A stretch of DNA of 64,000 bases, taken from Sulfurimonas sp. HSL-1656. Its GTDB lineage: Bacteria; Campylobacterota; Campylobacteria; Campylobacterales; Sulfurimonadaceae. The notes beneath the pieces were generated by a model. That model made no database searches. It saw only the letters and a list, made by a program, of their open reading frames with translations, and was not told where the DNA came from. The DNA lies in the NCBI RefSeq assembly GCF_039645585.1, contig NZ_CP147915.1, positions 1,116,001 through 1,180,000 on the forward strand, read 5' to 3'. Shown in pieces: positions 44,120-52,755 of the stretch. Positions within the stretch are counted from its first letter, which is position 1; every line of letters begins with the position of its first letter. The position numbers were made by a program, and so were the translations under genes.

Positions 44120-45292
44120 ATGAAAAAAGAGTGTGTTGCAGGACTTGGAATCCTCATGATGCTGCTCGGCGGCTGTAACGATACGAACGAAAGCGGGCTC
44201 GATCCGCAGAAGGTGACGCTCGGGGAAGCGTTTTTCAATGACACGAACCTGTCCAATATGGGCAATCAGTCCTGTGCCTCCTGCCACGATGCGGCACACG
44301 CCTTCAGCGAGGCGCGGACGCAGACGGCCCAAAATGATTTCGGTGCCGTCTCCATCGGGGATGACAACGTTTCACTCGGGGACCGTAACGCCCCGACGGC
44401 CATGTATGCCGCGTATTTCGCCGCGTTCCATTTCGATGACGAAGCGGGCGAGGGCGAAGGCGGCGGCGGGCTCTGGCTCGGCGGCCAGTTCCATGACGGC
44501 CGGGCTGCGGATCTTACGGCCCAGGCGAAGGGCCCCTTCCTGAACCCGGTGGAGATGCAGATGCCCGACCTTAACAGTGTCGTGGCACGTGTCAAGGTCA
44601 ATCCGGCGTACGTGACGGAAATGACCGCGCTGTACGGGGCGGATGTTTTTGATGACGATACCGTCGCCTATGAGGCGGTTGCGGATGCCATCGCGGCTTT
44701 TGAGAAGAGCGATGTTTTTGCTCCGTTCGATTCGAAGTACGACCGCTGGCTCAAAGGCGAAGCGGAGCTGACGGAGCTGGAGCGCAGAGGGCTGGAGCTG
44801 TTCGTCCGCGAGGACAAGGGCAACTGTGCTGCCTGCCACCCCAATTTCGGCTCGGACGGCGCCCCGGCGCTCTTTACGGACGGTACCTTCGATAACCTCG
44901 GCGTGCCCGTCAATGAAGCGGTCCGCACCGACCCGAACAACCCGTTGAGCGGCGTGGCGGGTTACCGTGACCTCGGCCTGGGCCAGACGACGGGCGACAG
45001 TTCGCTGAACGGTGCGTTCAAGGTGGCGACGCTGCGCAATATCGCGGTCACGGGACCGTATATGCACAACGGGGTGTTCAAGACCCTCAAGGCGGTGGTC
45101 CACTTCTACAACACCCGTGACGTGACGGATGCCCTGAACCCGGAGACGGGAGCGCCGTGGCGGACGCCCGAAGTCCCCGAGACGATCAATGTGGACGAAC
45201 TGGGCAACCTGGGGCTGAGCGAAGAGGAGGAAGACGCCATCGTCGCCTTCCTCAAAACCCTGACGGACGCCCGGTACGAATCCCTGCTGTAA
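44120..45292 (+). CDS. Di-heme cytochrome c peroxidase/MauG-family lipoprotein
   Basis: A 390-residue protein with a lipobox (MLLGGC, cysteine 20) and two heme motifs, CASCH near 54 and CAACH near 235, plus the WLGGQFHDGRA and TGPYMHNGVFKTL segments of the bacterial CCP/MauG family. It would reduce hydrogen peroxide or oxidise a partner on the outer face of a membrane. The start is ATG 44120 with GGAG upstream. The Fur-like sites before it suggest iron control. Confidence 0.88.
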   Translation: MKKECVAGLGILMMLLGGCNDTNESGLDPQKVTLGEAFFNDTNLSNMGNQSCASCHDAAHAFSEARTQTAQNDFGAVSIGDDNVSLGDRNAPTAMYAAYFAAFHFDDEAGEGEGGGGLWLGGQFHDGRAADLTAQAKGPFLNPVEMQMPDLNSVVARVKVNPAYVTEMTALYGADVFDDDTVAYEAVADAIAAFEKSDVFAPFDSKYDRWLKGEAELTELERRGLELFVREDKGNCAACHPNFGSDGAPALFTDGTFDNLGVPVNEAVRTDPNNPLSGVAGYRDLGLGQTTGDSSLNGAFKVATLRNIAVTGPYMHNGVFKTLKAVVHFYNTRDVTDALNPETGAPWRTPEVPETINVDELGNLGLSEEEEDAIVAFLKTLTDARYESLL

Positions 45293-45345
45293 CGATTGAT
45301 TCGGCCCCGCCATTGCGCTATACTGTTAGAAAAAACGGAGGGCCG

Positions 45346-45570
45346 ATGTCCATTGAAGGGTTGATGCTGAGTGCTGCCGCGTTGCTGCTGGTAATGGCGG
45401 TGGGACTCTTCTATCTGATCGTACGCCGGATCCGCAGTGCCGAGCGCGATGACAATGCACGGATGGAGAAGCTGGGCGAATCGCTGATGGAGAAGCTGGA
45501 GTCGCAATCGCTCTCCGAGGAGCAGAAGGCGAAGATCGCCGAGGCGCTCAAAGAGATCAGGGGGCGTTAA
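45346..45570 (+). CDS. Small membrane protein with coiled coil, 74 residues
   Basis: One transmembrane helix (about residues 7-27) and a C-terminal charged helix with heptad-like leucines (EKLGESLMEKLESQSLSEEQ). GGAGGG lies just upstream of the ATG; a longer frame from 45157 is read-through of the peroxidase gene. The function is unknown. It converges with the next gene. Confidence 0.65.
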   Translation: MSIEGLMLSAAALLLVMAVGLFYLIVRRIRSAERDDNARMEKLGESLMEKLESQSLSEEQKAKIAEALKEIRGR

Positions 45571-45574
45571 GCGC

Positions 45575-45961
45575 TCAGAGGATCGCCCAGAGCACCAGCG
45601 GCGGGTAGACGACGAAGCCGGCGTAGGGCATCCACTTGGCCAGCGGCATGATCAGCATCTCCTGCAGCTGGGCCGAGGCCTCCTGTTTGTCGAAGATCTG
45701 CTGCATCAGGACGATCTTCGTGGCGATATCGATCGTTTTGATAAAGAGCAGCAGCACCGCCGGCAGCGTCATCTGTGTTTCCAGGATGAGCCAGATCGCG
45801 AAGTAGTAGGTCGGGTGCAGCAGCAGGAAGTAAAAGATGCTCTTGTCGTAGCGCCGCCGGATGCGGATGAGCATCTCCAGCATCGTGGGCGCCTTCTGCC
45901 AGGCGACCTCGAAACCTTCGAGGAACAGGTAAAAAACTGTCACTGCCAACATGATCTCCAT
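45575..45961 (-). CDS. Integral membrane protein, 128 residues
   Basis: A protein with about four hydrophobic helices and a short basic loop (IRIRRRYDKS). I do not recognise the family. The ATG at 45961 is taken as the start because the upstream 18 codons read into a promoter-like region divergent from the next gene. Confidence 0.65.
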   Translation of the reverse strand: MEIMLAVTVFYLFLEGFEVAWQKAPTMLEMLIRIRRRYDKSIFYFLLLHPTYYFAIWLILETQMTLPAVLLLFIKTIDIATKIVLMQQIFDKQEASAQLQEMLIMPLAKWMPYAGFVVYPPLVLWAIL

Positions 45962-46013
45962 CTGTTCGTTCCCAATCTTTGTTAAAATACCGCCATTATA
46001 CCAAGGGCAGTGC

Positions 46014-46754
46014 ATGAACGTTACCTACACGACGAAAAATGAAGAGAATACCCCGGTGACCATTGAGGCCAACCTCGATTTTGAACCCCAAAGCGACGAT
46101 ACGGTCTGGATGCTCTGGTGCTTCGTACCGCTGAAGACGCCGGACGCGGAGGGCGGCTGCGGCGAAGCGGAACGCGCGGTGCTCGATACGATCAGGGAGA
46201 CCCTTGGCGAACGGCTTGAGCTGCGCAACGGGGCGCTGTATGCCGGGATGCGCCTGCAGGAGGGGTGGGCGGAACTCTATTTCTATGCCGCCTGGAGCAA
46301 GGGGGCCGAGCAGCAGTTCCGCGACCTTTTCAAGCAGCATGGCTACGGCCAGATCGAGTACGGGGCCACGCGTGATACCCATCATGCCTTTTACCACGAC
46401 ACGCTTGCGCCCGACCCGTTTGAGCTGCAGCAGGCGAAAAGCGCCGAGATCATCGCCGAGCTTGCGGCCGCCGGCGATGACCTGAACGTGGCACGTCCGG
46501 TGGAACACTACCTCTTTTTCCAGACGCACAGTGCCATGCAGCGTGCCGCCGCGGCCCTGGCCGAAGAGGGCGTGCGGATTGAAACGGACCTGGAAGAGGA
46601 GGGGCATTACCCCTACGGAATGCTTTACGAGCGGACGCACGCCTGCACTCCGGAGGCCCTGGAAGAGGTGACGCTGCCGCTGCTCGAAACCGTGCTCGAG
46701 GCCCACGGTATCTACCTGGGATGGAGCACATCGCTGGCCGGAAGCGAGGGGTGA
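46014..46754 (+). CDS. DUF695 plus RraB-like domain protein
   Basis: A 246-residue protein with a DUF695-type N-terminal half (about 20-140) and a C-terminal half (about 155-245) that resembles the RNase E inhibitor RraB (VEHYLFFQTHSAMQRAAAAL). In E. coli, RraB binds RNase E; Campylobacterota lack a classical RNase E, so the target here is unknown. AAGGGC lies before the ATG at 46014. It is co-directional with plsC, 2 bases apart. Confidence 0.75.
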   Translation: MNVTYTTKNEENTPVTIEANLDFEPQSDDTVWMLWCFVPLKTPDAEGGCGEAERAVLDTIRETLGERLELRNGALYAGMRLQEGWAELYFYAAWSKGAEQQFRDLFKQHGYGQIEYGATRDTHHAFYHDTLAPDPFELQQAKSAEIIAELAAAGDDLNVARPVEHYLFFQTHSAMQRAAAALAEEGVRIETDLEEEGHYPYGMLYERTHACTPEALEEVTLPLLETVLEAHGIYLGWSTSLAGSEG

Positions 46755-46756
46755 GC

Positions 46757-47368
46757 ATGCGGAAGTGGCTGCTGCGGCTGCTCTGGGTTGCCGCCGCGCT
46801 GCTGATCTCCCTGCGCTACCGTGTCAGGGCCGTCGGACGCGAACGCGTCCCCGCCGCCGGGGCGGTCCTGCTGCTGGGAAACCACGTCAGCTGGCTGGAC
46901 TGGCTCCTCGTGCAGATAGCACTGCGCCGCCGTCTGCTGCGCTACATGATGGAGCGTTCCATCTACGAATCGCCGGTGCTGCGCTGGATGTTCCGGCTCG
47001 GGCGGACGATTCCCGTCTCTTCGAAAGCCTCGAAGCAGGCATTTGAGGAGGCGGCGGCGGCACTGAACGCGGGGGAGGCGGTCGGCATCTTCCCCGAAGG
47101 GGGCATCAGCCGCCGCTGCGAAATAGAAAAGTTTTACCGTGGATTTGAGATAATAGCGTCACAAAGTCACCAGGGAGAGATCGTGCCGTTCTACATCGAG
47201 GGGATGTGCGGCAGCCGACTCTCCTACACCCGGAAAACCCACGCCGGCCGGCGCTGGTCGCTTCGGCGTCCGGTCACGGTCGTTTTCGGGGCCCCGATGC
47301 CCCTTGGCAGCAGCGCGGATACGGTGCGCGGCGCCGTTATGCAGTTAAAGGATACTATTGCTCAATAA
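46757..47368 (+). CDS. plsC: 1-acyl-sn-glycerol-3-phosphate acyltransferase
   Basis: A 203-residue membrane-bound acyltransferase with the NHVSWLDW (HX4D) motif near 41-48 and FPEGGIS near 110. It makes phosphatidic acid for membrane lipids. GAGGGG lies 5 bases before the ATG. It is followed by dgkA with an 11-base overlap, so the two lipid genes are one unit. Confidence 0.87.
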   Translation: MRKWLLRLLWVAAALLISLRYRVRAVGRERVPAAGAVLLLGNHVSWLDWLLVQIALRRRLLRYMMERSIYESPVLRWMFRLGRTIPVSSKASKQAFEEAAAALNAGEAVGIFPEGGISRRCEIEKFYRGFEIIASQSHQGEIVPFYIEGMCGSRLSYTRKTHAGRRWSLRRPVTVVFGAPMPLGSSADTVRGAVMQLKDTIAQ

Positions 47369-47723
47369 ACCGGAATACACCCTCTTCAAAAACACGCGCT
47401 ATGCCCTGAGCGGCCTCATCGAGGTGATCCGCAACGAGAGCTCTTTCAAACTGCAGCTGCTGCTCTTTTTCGGCATGGGCACTTTTGCATGGCTGCTGCC
47501 GATCTCGCCGCTTTACAGCGCGGTGCTGAGCATCTCCCTTTTCATCCCGCTCCTGGCCGAGCTGGCCAACAGCGCGGTCGAGCGCGTCGTAGACCTCGTG
47601 ACACTCGAATACCACGAACTGGCCAAACGGGCCAAAGACGCCGGGGCGGCGCTGGTCTTCGTTTCGCTCGTGATGACCGGCGCGATCTGGATCAGTACGC
47701 TGCTGATCGCTTTTTACTTCTGA
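47358..47723 (+). CDS. dgkA: Diacylglycerol kinase
   Basis: A 121-residue, three-helix membrane kinase with the family core: NSAVERVVDLVT near 74-85 and AKRAKDAGAALVFVS near 93-107. It recycles diacylglycerol to phosphatidic acid. The start is TTG with AAAGGA 5 bases upstream, inside the end of plsC. It converges with the next gene with a 10-base overlap. Confidence 0.9.
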   Translation: MLNKPEYTLFKNTRYALSGLIEVIRNESSFKLQLLLFFGMGTFAWLLPISPLYSAVLSISLFIPLLAELANSAVERVVDLVTLEYHELAKRAKDAGAALVFVSLVMTGAIWISTLLIAFYF

Positions 47724-47980
47724 GCCTTTTCCGAACTCGTATTGGCATCTGACGCGTACTTGCTCGGAAGCTCCGGGGTGTACCCGTTGGCGATGTCGAG
47801 GCAGCGCCGGTAGGCGGTATCACAGGACTCGTAACAGGCTGAGGATGCATTCTCCATGCCGTCACATTTCGCGATACAGGCGCTGTTCCTGTCGTCGCAC
47901 ACCTCCATCGGATCCTTCTCTTCGGCATGGACTGCAAGTGCCGCAAGCAGCAGACACGTTCCCCAGACTAACTGTTTCAT
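47714..47980 (-). CDS. Small exported cysteine-rich protein
   Basis: An 88-residue protein with a signal peptide (cleavage near HAEEK, residue 19) and six cysteines in the mature part, spaced as three pairs (VCDDRNSACIAKC, ACYESC, RCLD). Disulfides are likely. I do not recognise the family. GGAGGAG lies about 10 bases before the ATG at 47980. Confidence 0.65.
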   Translation of the reverse strand: MKQLVWGTCLLLAALAVHAEEKDPMEVCDDRNSACIAKCDGMENASSACYESCDTAYRRCLDIANGYTPELPSKYASDANTSSEKAQK

Positions 47981-48182
47981 GATGCGTATTCTCCTCCCGG
48001 CGTGGCGGGCGTTTCTTTGATATAGGGCAATGGAATAACCGGCTAAATTATAGCGCTGTTTTTGCAAAAAAAGGAGTATAATTTCAGGTTTGCACTTGTT
48101 TTAGTTTTGGCCGCCGCCGGGCGGTCATGGCGGGCATTGCCCATGCTCGGCGCCGATGGGCGCTGTACTATTTGAGGTCGAA

Positions 48183-48434
48183 ATGACGATTTCTGATATT
48201 GAAATGGAAATGAAGTTGAACGGCGTAGAGGAAGCGGATATCGCTTCGATTCTTGCGGTTTGTAAAACAAAGGGATATGCCCCCGAAACGCTTGACGAAG
48301 AGCTGGAAAAACGGGGCTACGAGCGTATCTTTACTTATGATTTTGAAGACGAAGCTTCCTGGGAGGACGATGACGACGATGAGTTTGCACCGATCGAACG
48401 TTTCCCCCACAAGCATCGTTTTGACGACGAGTGA
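48183..48434 (+). CDS. Small acidic protein, 83 residues
   Basis: A soluble, strongly acidic protein: an N-terminal helical region with EMKLNGVEEADI and a central CKTKGYAPETLDEELEKRGYE, then a DDDDDE tail and a histidine-rich end. I do not recognise the family. The start is ATG 48183 with GAGG upstream. It is followed by the SnoaL-type gene with almost no gap. Confidence 0.65.
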   Translation: MTISDIEMEMKLNGVEEADIASILAVCKTKGYAPETLDEELEKRGYERIFTYDFEDEASWEDDDDDEFAPIERFPHKHRFDDE

Positions 48435-48439
48435 GCCCC

Positions 48440-48832
48440 ATGGAACCGCGACAGCTACTGCAGCAATACTATGAGATGTGGAACGACAAGGATTTTTCCA
48501 AAGCCGATGCGCTCCTTGACCCGGATGTCCGTTTCCGCGGATCGCTGGGAATAGAAGCCAACGGCCTTGTCGGATTCAAAGACTATGCCGATCTGTTCAG
48601 TACGGCCTTCCCGTCGCTTTATCATGCCGTCGAGATCACGGTCGTGGAGAACGATAAAGCCGCTGCCTATGTCTCTTACACGGGCAAGCATGAGGGCGAG
48701 CTTTTCGGCCATCCCGCTTCGGGCAACAGGGTCAGCTTCTCCGGAGCCTCCTTTTTCCATTTCCGTAACGGCAGAATCGCCTCCATCAACGTGCTCGGGG
48801 ACCTGAATACACTGCTGTCGCAGTTGTCTTAG
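48440..48832 (+). CDS. SnoaL-like (NTF2-fold) protein
   Basis: A 130-residue protein with the SnoaL/ester-cyclase pattern: YYEMWNDKDFSKADALLDPDVRFRG near the N-terminus and FFHFRNGRIASINVLGD near the C-terminus. The fold binds small hydrophobic molecules; the substrate is unknown. A GTG at 48431 that overlaps the upstream stop is an alternative start. Confidence 0.75.
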   Translation: MEPRQLLQQYYEMWNDKDFSKADALLDPDVRFRGSLGIEANGLVGFKDYADLFSTAFPSLYHAVEITVVENDKAAAYVSYTGKHEGELFGHPASGNRVSFSGASFFHFRNGRIASINVLGDLNTLLSQLS

Positions 48833-48898
48833 ACACTTTTCTCTGTTACAATTAAGTTAAAAAGACAAATTCAGTCTTCTGAAAGTGAGTAACGTATT

Positions 48899-49453
48899 TT
48901 GAAGAAACGGACCTTCCTGGCGATCCTTTGTTTTGTAGCCTTTACCGCGCTGTACGGTGCGGAAACGGCCGGGCAGCAGCCCCCTGTCATAGAACCGGCC
49001 GAAATGAGCTGGAGTGACGAGGAGGCGGATGCGGGCGAGATCGGCACGAAACAGGTCATCGGTATCGTCGAAAAGGTCTTCGTCGAACCGGGCGCGATGC
49101 TCCTTGAAGGACGGATCGATACCGGGGCCAACACGACGTCGATCGGTGCGGAGAACCTGCAGATCGTCAACGAAGACGGCCAGGACTGGGCGCTCTTCAG
49201 CGTCAAGGGGACCCCGATCCGCGCGAAGGTCGTCCGTTATGTCAAAATCAAACAGCATGGCGCCCCTTCGCAGCGCCGTGCCGTCGTTATGCTCAAAGTC
49301 ACGATCAGCGACGTGACGCAGGCGGTCGAGGTGACCCTGACCGACCGGAGCAACTTCAAATACAAAATCCTGATCGGCGTCAATTTCCTGCGTGACCACT
49401 TTATTGTCGACGTCAGCCGGAAATTTGTCAAAGAACTGGTGGAAATGCCGTGA
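48899..49453 (+). CDS. Exported retropepsin-like (RimK/LysX-type) aspartic protease
   Basis: A 184-residue protein with a signal peptide (about 1-20) and a single aspartic-protease half with D74-T-G-A77. This is the one-domain retropepsin-like family that travels with ATP-grasp ligases, and it should act as a dimer. It would cut off amino acids added by such ligases; the substrate is unknown. The TTG start has a weak ribosome site; a TACAAT element lies at 48847-48852. Its stop region overlaps the transglutaminase-7TM gene. Confidence 0.82.
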   Translation: MKKRTFLAILCFVAFTALYGAETAGQQPPVIEPAEMSWSDEEADAGEIGTKQVIGIVEKVFVEPGAMLLEGRIDTGANTTSIGAENLQIVNEDGQDWALFSVKGTPIRAKVVRYVKIKQHGAPSQRRAVVMLKVTISDVTQAVEVTLTDRSNFKYKILIGVNFLRDHFIVDVSRKFVKELVEMP

Positions 49454-50988
49454 TCTCTTCACGTTTTCAGGTAATGATGATCGCCATGCTGCTGGCGATG
49501 ACGGGGCTTTTTGTCGCCTGGTACAAGGTTGTCTACCTCGGGGTCCCGGTCACACCGCATGACAAGCGTTCCGTCTTTACCGTTACGGCGGAAGTCGACC
49601 TCGAAGGGACGGGGGCACCCGCATCGGTCTCGCTGCGCCTGCCCTCGACACAGCCGGGAATGAAGATCCTCGAACGTGAGGGTGAGGCCGGCGAGTTCGG
49701 TATGACGACGGCCCTAATGGACGACGGCGAACTGCTGCACTGGACAAAGCGCAGTTTCGACGCGAAAAGCAAACTCTTTTACAAGATCCGGGTGACGCCC
49801 GAACCCCTCTATGAACCGCAGGACAGTCAGGCGCTCTGGGATACGACCCCGGCATATGACGACACCCAGTTCTGGGACGCTTCCGAACAGGCCGCCGCGG
49901 CGGGTATTCTGAACTATGCCCGGGAGCATTCGGCCGACGCGATCTCCTTGGCGGCGCAGCTGATCGACATGTTCAATACCGAAATGCCGACCGATGCCGT
50001 CAAAGAGCTTCAGGCAAAGAAAAACGAAACGACCGCCTCGCTAGTCATGGCGCTGCTGGCCCGCGAAAAGATCACGTTCCGCAAGGTACGCGGGATCATG
50101 CTTGAAGACGGCCAGAAGAAACGCCGCGCCGTGACGCTGCTCGAGGTCAAAGGGGCAGACGAGTCGGGTTACTTCAGTTTCAAAACGGGACAGATCACGC
50201 TGCCGGAGAACTTCTTTGTCTGGTCGCTCGGGAACCGGGCGATGATGACGACCAAGGGGATCGCCAAGGCACGCCTCCGTTTCTCCGTCAGCGAGGCCAA
50301 AGTAGCGGCCTCGATGCTCAGCAAGCGCGAAATGCTCAAGCAGGGGAACGATTTCCTCAATTTTTCGCTTTACGCCCTGCCGAGCTCCCAGCAGAATGCC
50401 TTCAAACAGCTACTGCTGATCCCGATCGGCGCGCTGGTAGTCGTCATTTTCCGTATCCTTATCGGTATCCGGACGATGGGGACCTTTATGCCGGTGCTTT
50501 TTGCCCTGGCCTTCATCCAGACGACGCTGATCAGCGGCCTGGCGATGTTCTTCGTCATCGTTTCGAGCGGTCTCATCGTCCGCAGCTACCTTTCGCGGCT
50601 GCAGCTGCTGCTGGTGGCGAGGATCTCCGCCGTGATCATCGTCGTCATCAGTATCATGTCGGTGATGAGTATCGTCAGTTTCAAGCTCGGCATCGACGAG
50701 GTGCTCAAAATCACCTTCTTCCCGATGATCATCCTTTCCTGGACAATCGAACGGATGTCGATCCTGTGGGAAGAGAGCGGGGCGCGCGAGGCGCTGACCC
50801 AGGTCGGCGGTTCCCTCGTCGTTGCGATCGCCGCCTTTTTCGCGATGGATAACGACTTCGTACGCCACCTGACCTTCACCTTCCCGGAACTGCAGCTGCT
50901 GGTCCTGGCCATGGTCATCCTGGTCGGCCGTTACACCGGCTACCGCATCACCGAACTGGTGCGCTTTGCACCACTGGCCGGACGATGA
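49450..50988 (+). CDS. Inactive transglutaminase-like domain fused to a 7TM domain
   Basis: A 512-residue protein: one N-terminal helix (about 8-28), a periplasmic transglutaminase-like domain (about 30-300) and about seven helices (about 320-505). The position of the transglutaminase nucleophile reads ETTASLVMALLARE, with threonine or serine instead of cysteine, so the domain looks catalytically dead. This fusion is known next to retropepsin and ATP-grasp genes. The GTG start overlaps the protease gene, and its end overlaps the ATP-grasp gene as ATGA, so the three are tightly coupled. Confidence 0.83.
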   Translation: MISSRFQVMMIAMLLAMTGLFVAWYKVVYLGVPVTPHDKRSVFTVTAEVDLEGTGAPASVSLRLPSTQPGMKILEREGEAGEFGMTTALMDDGELLHWTKRSFDAKSKLFYKIRVTPEPLYEPQDSQALWDTTPAYDDTQFWDASEQAAAAGILNYAREHSADAISLAAQLIDMFNTEMPTDAVKELQAKKNETTASLVMALLAREKITFRKVRGIMLEDGQKKRRAVTLLEVKGADESGYFSFKTGQITLPENFFVWSLGNRAMMTTKGIAKARLRFSVSEAKVAASMLSKREMLKQGNDFLNFSLYALPSSQQNAFKQLLLIPIGALVVVIFRILIGIRTMGTFMPVLFALAFIQTTLISGLAMFFVIVSSGLIVRSYLSRLQLLLVARISAVIIVVISIMSVMSIVSFKLGIDEVLKITFFPMIILSWTIERMSILWEESGAREALTQVGGSLVVAIAAFFAMDNDFVRHLTFTFPELQLLVLAMVILVGRYTGYRITELVRFAPLAGR

Positions 50989-51923
50989 AATTCGTGACCT
51001 TCGGTGCGCTGCGGCGCAAAGGAATCGTCGGGATGAACTACCGCAACGTCGAGCTCATCGGCCGCTACAACCCGCGCAGCCACTATCCGCTGGTCGATAA
51101 CAAACTGATGACGAAGGAGCTGGCGACCGCGTCCGGCGTACCGGTCACCGAACTCTACGCAACGATCGAACGCCAGTCCCAGCTGCGCAACCTCCATGAC
51201 ATCCTTGCCCCCTTTGAGAGCTTCGTCGTCAAGCCCGATTACGGCAGCGGCGGGAAGGGGATCGTCGTCATCACGCACCGCGAAGGCGACACCTTCATCA
51301 AGGCGAGCGGCGATGCGCTCTCACTGAACGACCTGCGCAAGCACATCTCCAATATCCTCAGCGGACTTTACTCGCTGGGCGGCCGGTACGACACGGCCAT
51401 CATCGAAAAGGTCGTCGCGTTCGACCCGATGTTCGCCGATTACAGTTTCGAAGGGGTACCGGATATCCGTATCATCGTTTACCGCGGGTACCCCGTCATG
51501 GCGATGATGCGCTGCCCGACCCGGGAGAGCGACGGCAAGGCGAACCTGCACCAGGGGGCGGTCGGCGTCGGGCTTAGCCTGAAAGATGGCTCGGCCCTCT
51601 CGGCGGTCATTCATGACCGCCCCGTCACGCACCACCCCGACACCCACCACGATTTCGCCAAACTGAAGGTCCCGCAGTGGGAAGCGGTTCTGACGATGGC
51701 GGCGTCTTGTTACGAGATGACGGGCCTGGGATACCTGGGGGCCGATATCGTGTTCGACAAGAATGACGGGGCGCTGATGCTCGAGCTCAATGCCCGCCCG
51801 GGGCTGGCGATCCAGATCGCCAACGGGCGGGGGCTGCGCGAGCGCCTGGAGACGGTCGACCGGCAGAAACAGCCGCGTTCGGCCGCCGAACGCGTGCTCT
51901 ACAGCATGAACTATATCGAATAA
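50985..51923 (+). CDS. ATP-grasp, alpha-L-glutamate ligase-like protein
   Basis: A 312-residue ATP-grasp enzyme with VVKPDYGSGGKGIVVI near 81 for ATP and GADIVFDKN ... LELNARPG near 255-275 for magnesium. Relatives join glutamate or other amino acids to a carboxylate. The ATG overlaps the upstream membrane gene. In this operon it may modify something that the exported protease then trims. Confidence 0.85.
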   Translation: MKFVTFGALRRKGIVGMNYRNVELIGRYNPRSHYPLVDNKLMTKELATASGVPVTELYATIERQSQLRNLHDILAPFESFVVKPDYGSGGKGIVVITHREGDTFIKASGDALSLNDLRKHISNILSGLYSLGGRYDTAIIEKVVAFDPMFADYSFEGVPDIRIIVYRGYPVMAMMRCPTRESDGKANLHQGAVGVGLSLKDGSALSAVIHDRPVTHHPDTHHDFAKLKVPQWEAVLTMAASCYEMTGLGYLGADIVFDKNDGALMLELNARPGLAIQIANGRGLRERLETVDRQKQPRSAAERVLYSMNYIE

Positions 51924-51939
51924 CGGGACGGACGGTACG

Positions 51940-52755
51940 ATGAAGACATACGGCCTGACACTGGAGCAGCAGGACGAAGCGCTGCGCATCCACGCGGAGA
52001 ACCTGGCGCTTGCACCCTACCAGGCGGAGCTGATCAAGCTGCAGCAGCATATCGAGCGCAACCGTCTGAAAATGATGGTTCTTTTCGAAGGGCGCGATGC
52101 TGCGGGCAAGGGGACGACGATCGGAAGTGTGAGCCGGTTTATGAACCCGAAGCACTACCGCATCGTCGCACTCGGAAAGCCGACGGAGGAGGAGCGCTCC
52201 CAGTGGTATTTCCAGCGCTACATCAAACACTTCCCCCATTTCGGCGAACTGGTGCTTTTTGACCGCAGCTGGTACAACCGGGCGATGGTCGAACCGGTCT
52301 TCGGCTTCTGCACGCCGCGCGAACACGCGCTTTTTCTCAAACACGTCGTCCCGTTTGAACAGGCGCTGACGGAAGAGGGGATGCTTCTCGTCAAACTCTA
52401 TTTCAGCGTGAGCAAGCAGAAGCAGGCCATGCGTTTCGAACAGCGCCGGAGCGACCCGCTGCGCCGCTGGAAACTCAGCGAGATCGATATGCAGGCGCAG
52501 AGCATGTGGGACCAGTTTACGCAGATGAAATACCAGATGCTGACGGTCACGGACCACGCGGCAGCGCCCTGGTACGTTATCCGCTCCAGCGACAAGCACA
52601 AGGCGAGGATCGAGACGATGAAGCTGCTGCTGCGTCAGGTCGAGTATGAAGGGCGCGACGACAGCCTTGTGTTCGCGCCGGATCCGAAAGTCTGCTTCTC
52701 CGGGCGGCAGGAGCTGATGCTCATGGAACAGCACGGCAAGGGACACAGCTCATGA
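51940..52755 (+). CDS. ppk2: Polyphosphate kinase 2
   Basis: A 271-residue PPK2 with Walker A FEGRDAAGKGTT near 46-57 and the DRSWYNRAMVEPV lid segment near 107-120, the standard single-domain form. It moves phosphate between polyphosphate and nucleotides. It follows the ATP-grasp gene after 16 bases and overlaps the M42 gene by 4 bases, an unusual company for PPK2. It may supply ATP locally to the ligases. Confidence 0.9.
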   Translation: MKTYGLTLEQQDEALRIHAENLALAPYQAELIKLQQHIERNRLKMMVLFEGRDAAGKGTTIGSVSRFMNPKHYRIVALGKPTEEERSQWYFQRYIKHFPHFGELVLFDRSWYNRAMVEPVFGFCTPREHALFLKHVVPFEQALTEEGMLLVKLYFSVSKQKQAMRFEQRRSDPLRRWKLSEIDMQAQSMWDQFTQMKYQMLTVTDHAAAPWYVIRSSDKHKARIETMKLLLRQVEYEGRDDSLVFAPDPKVCFSGRQELMLMEQHGKGHSS

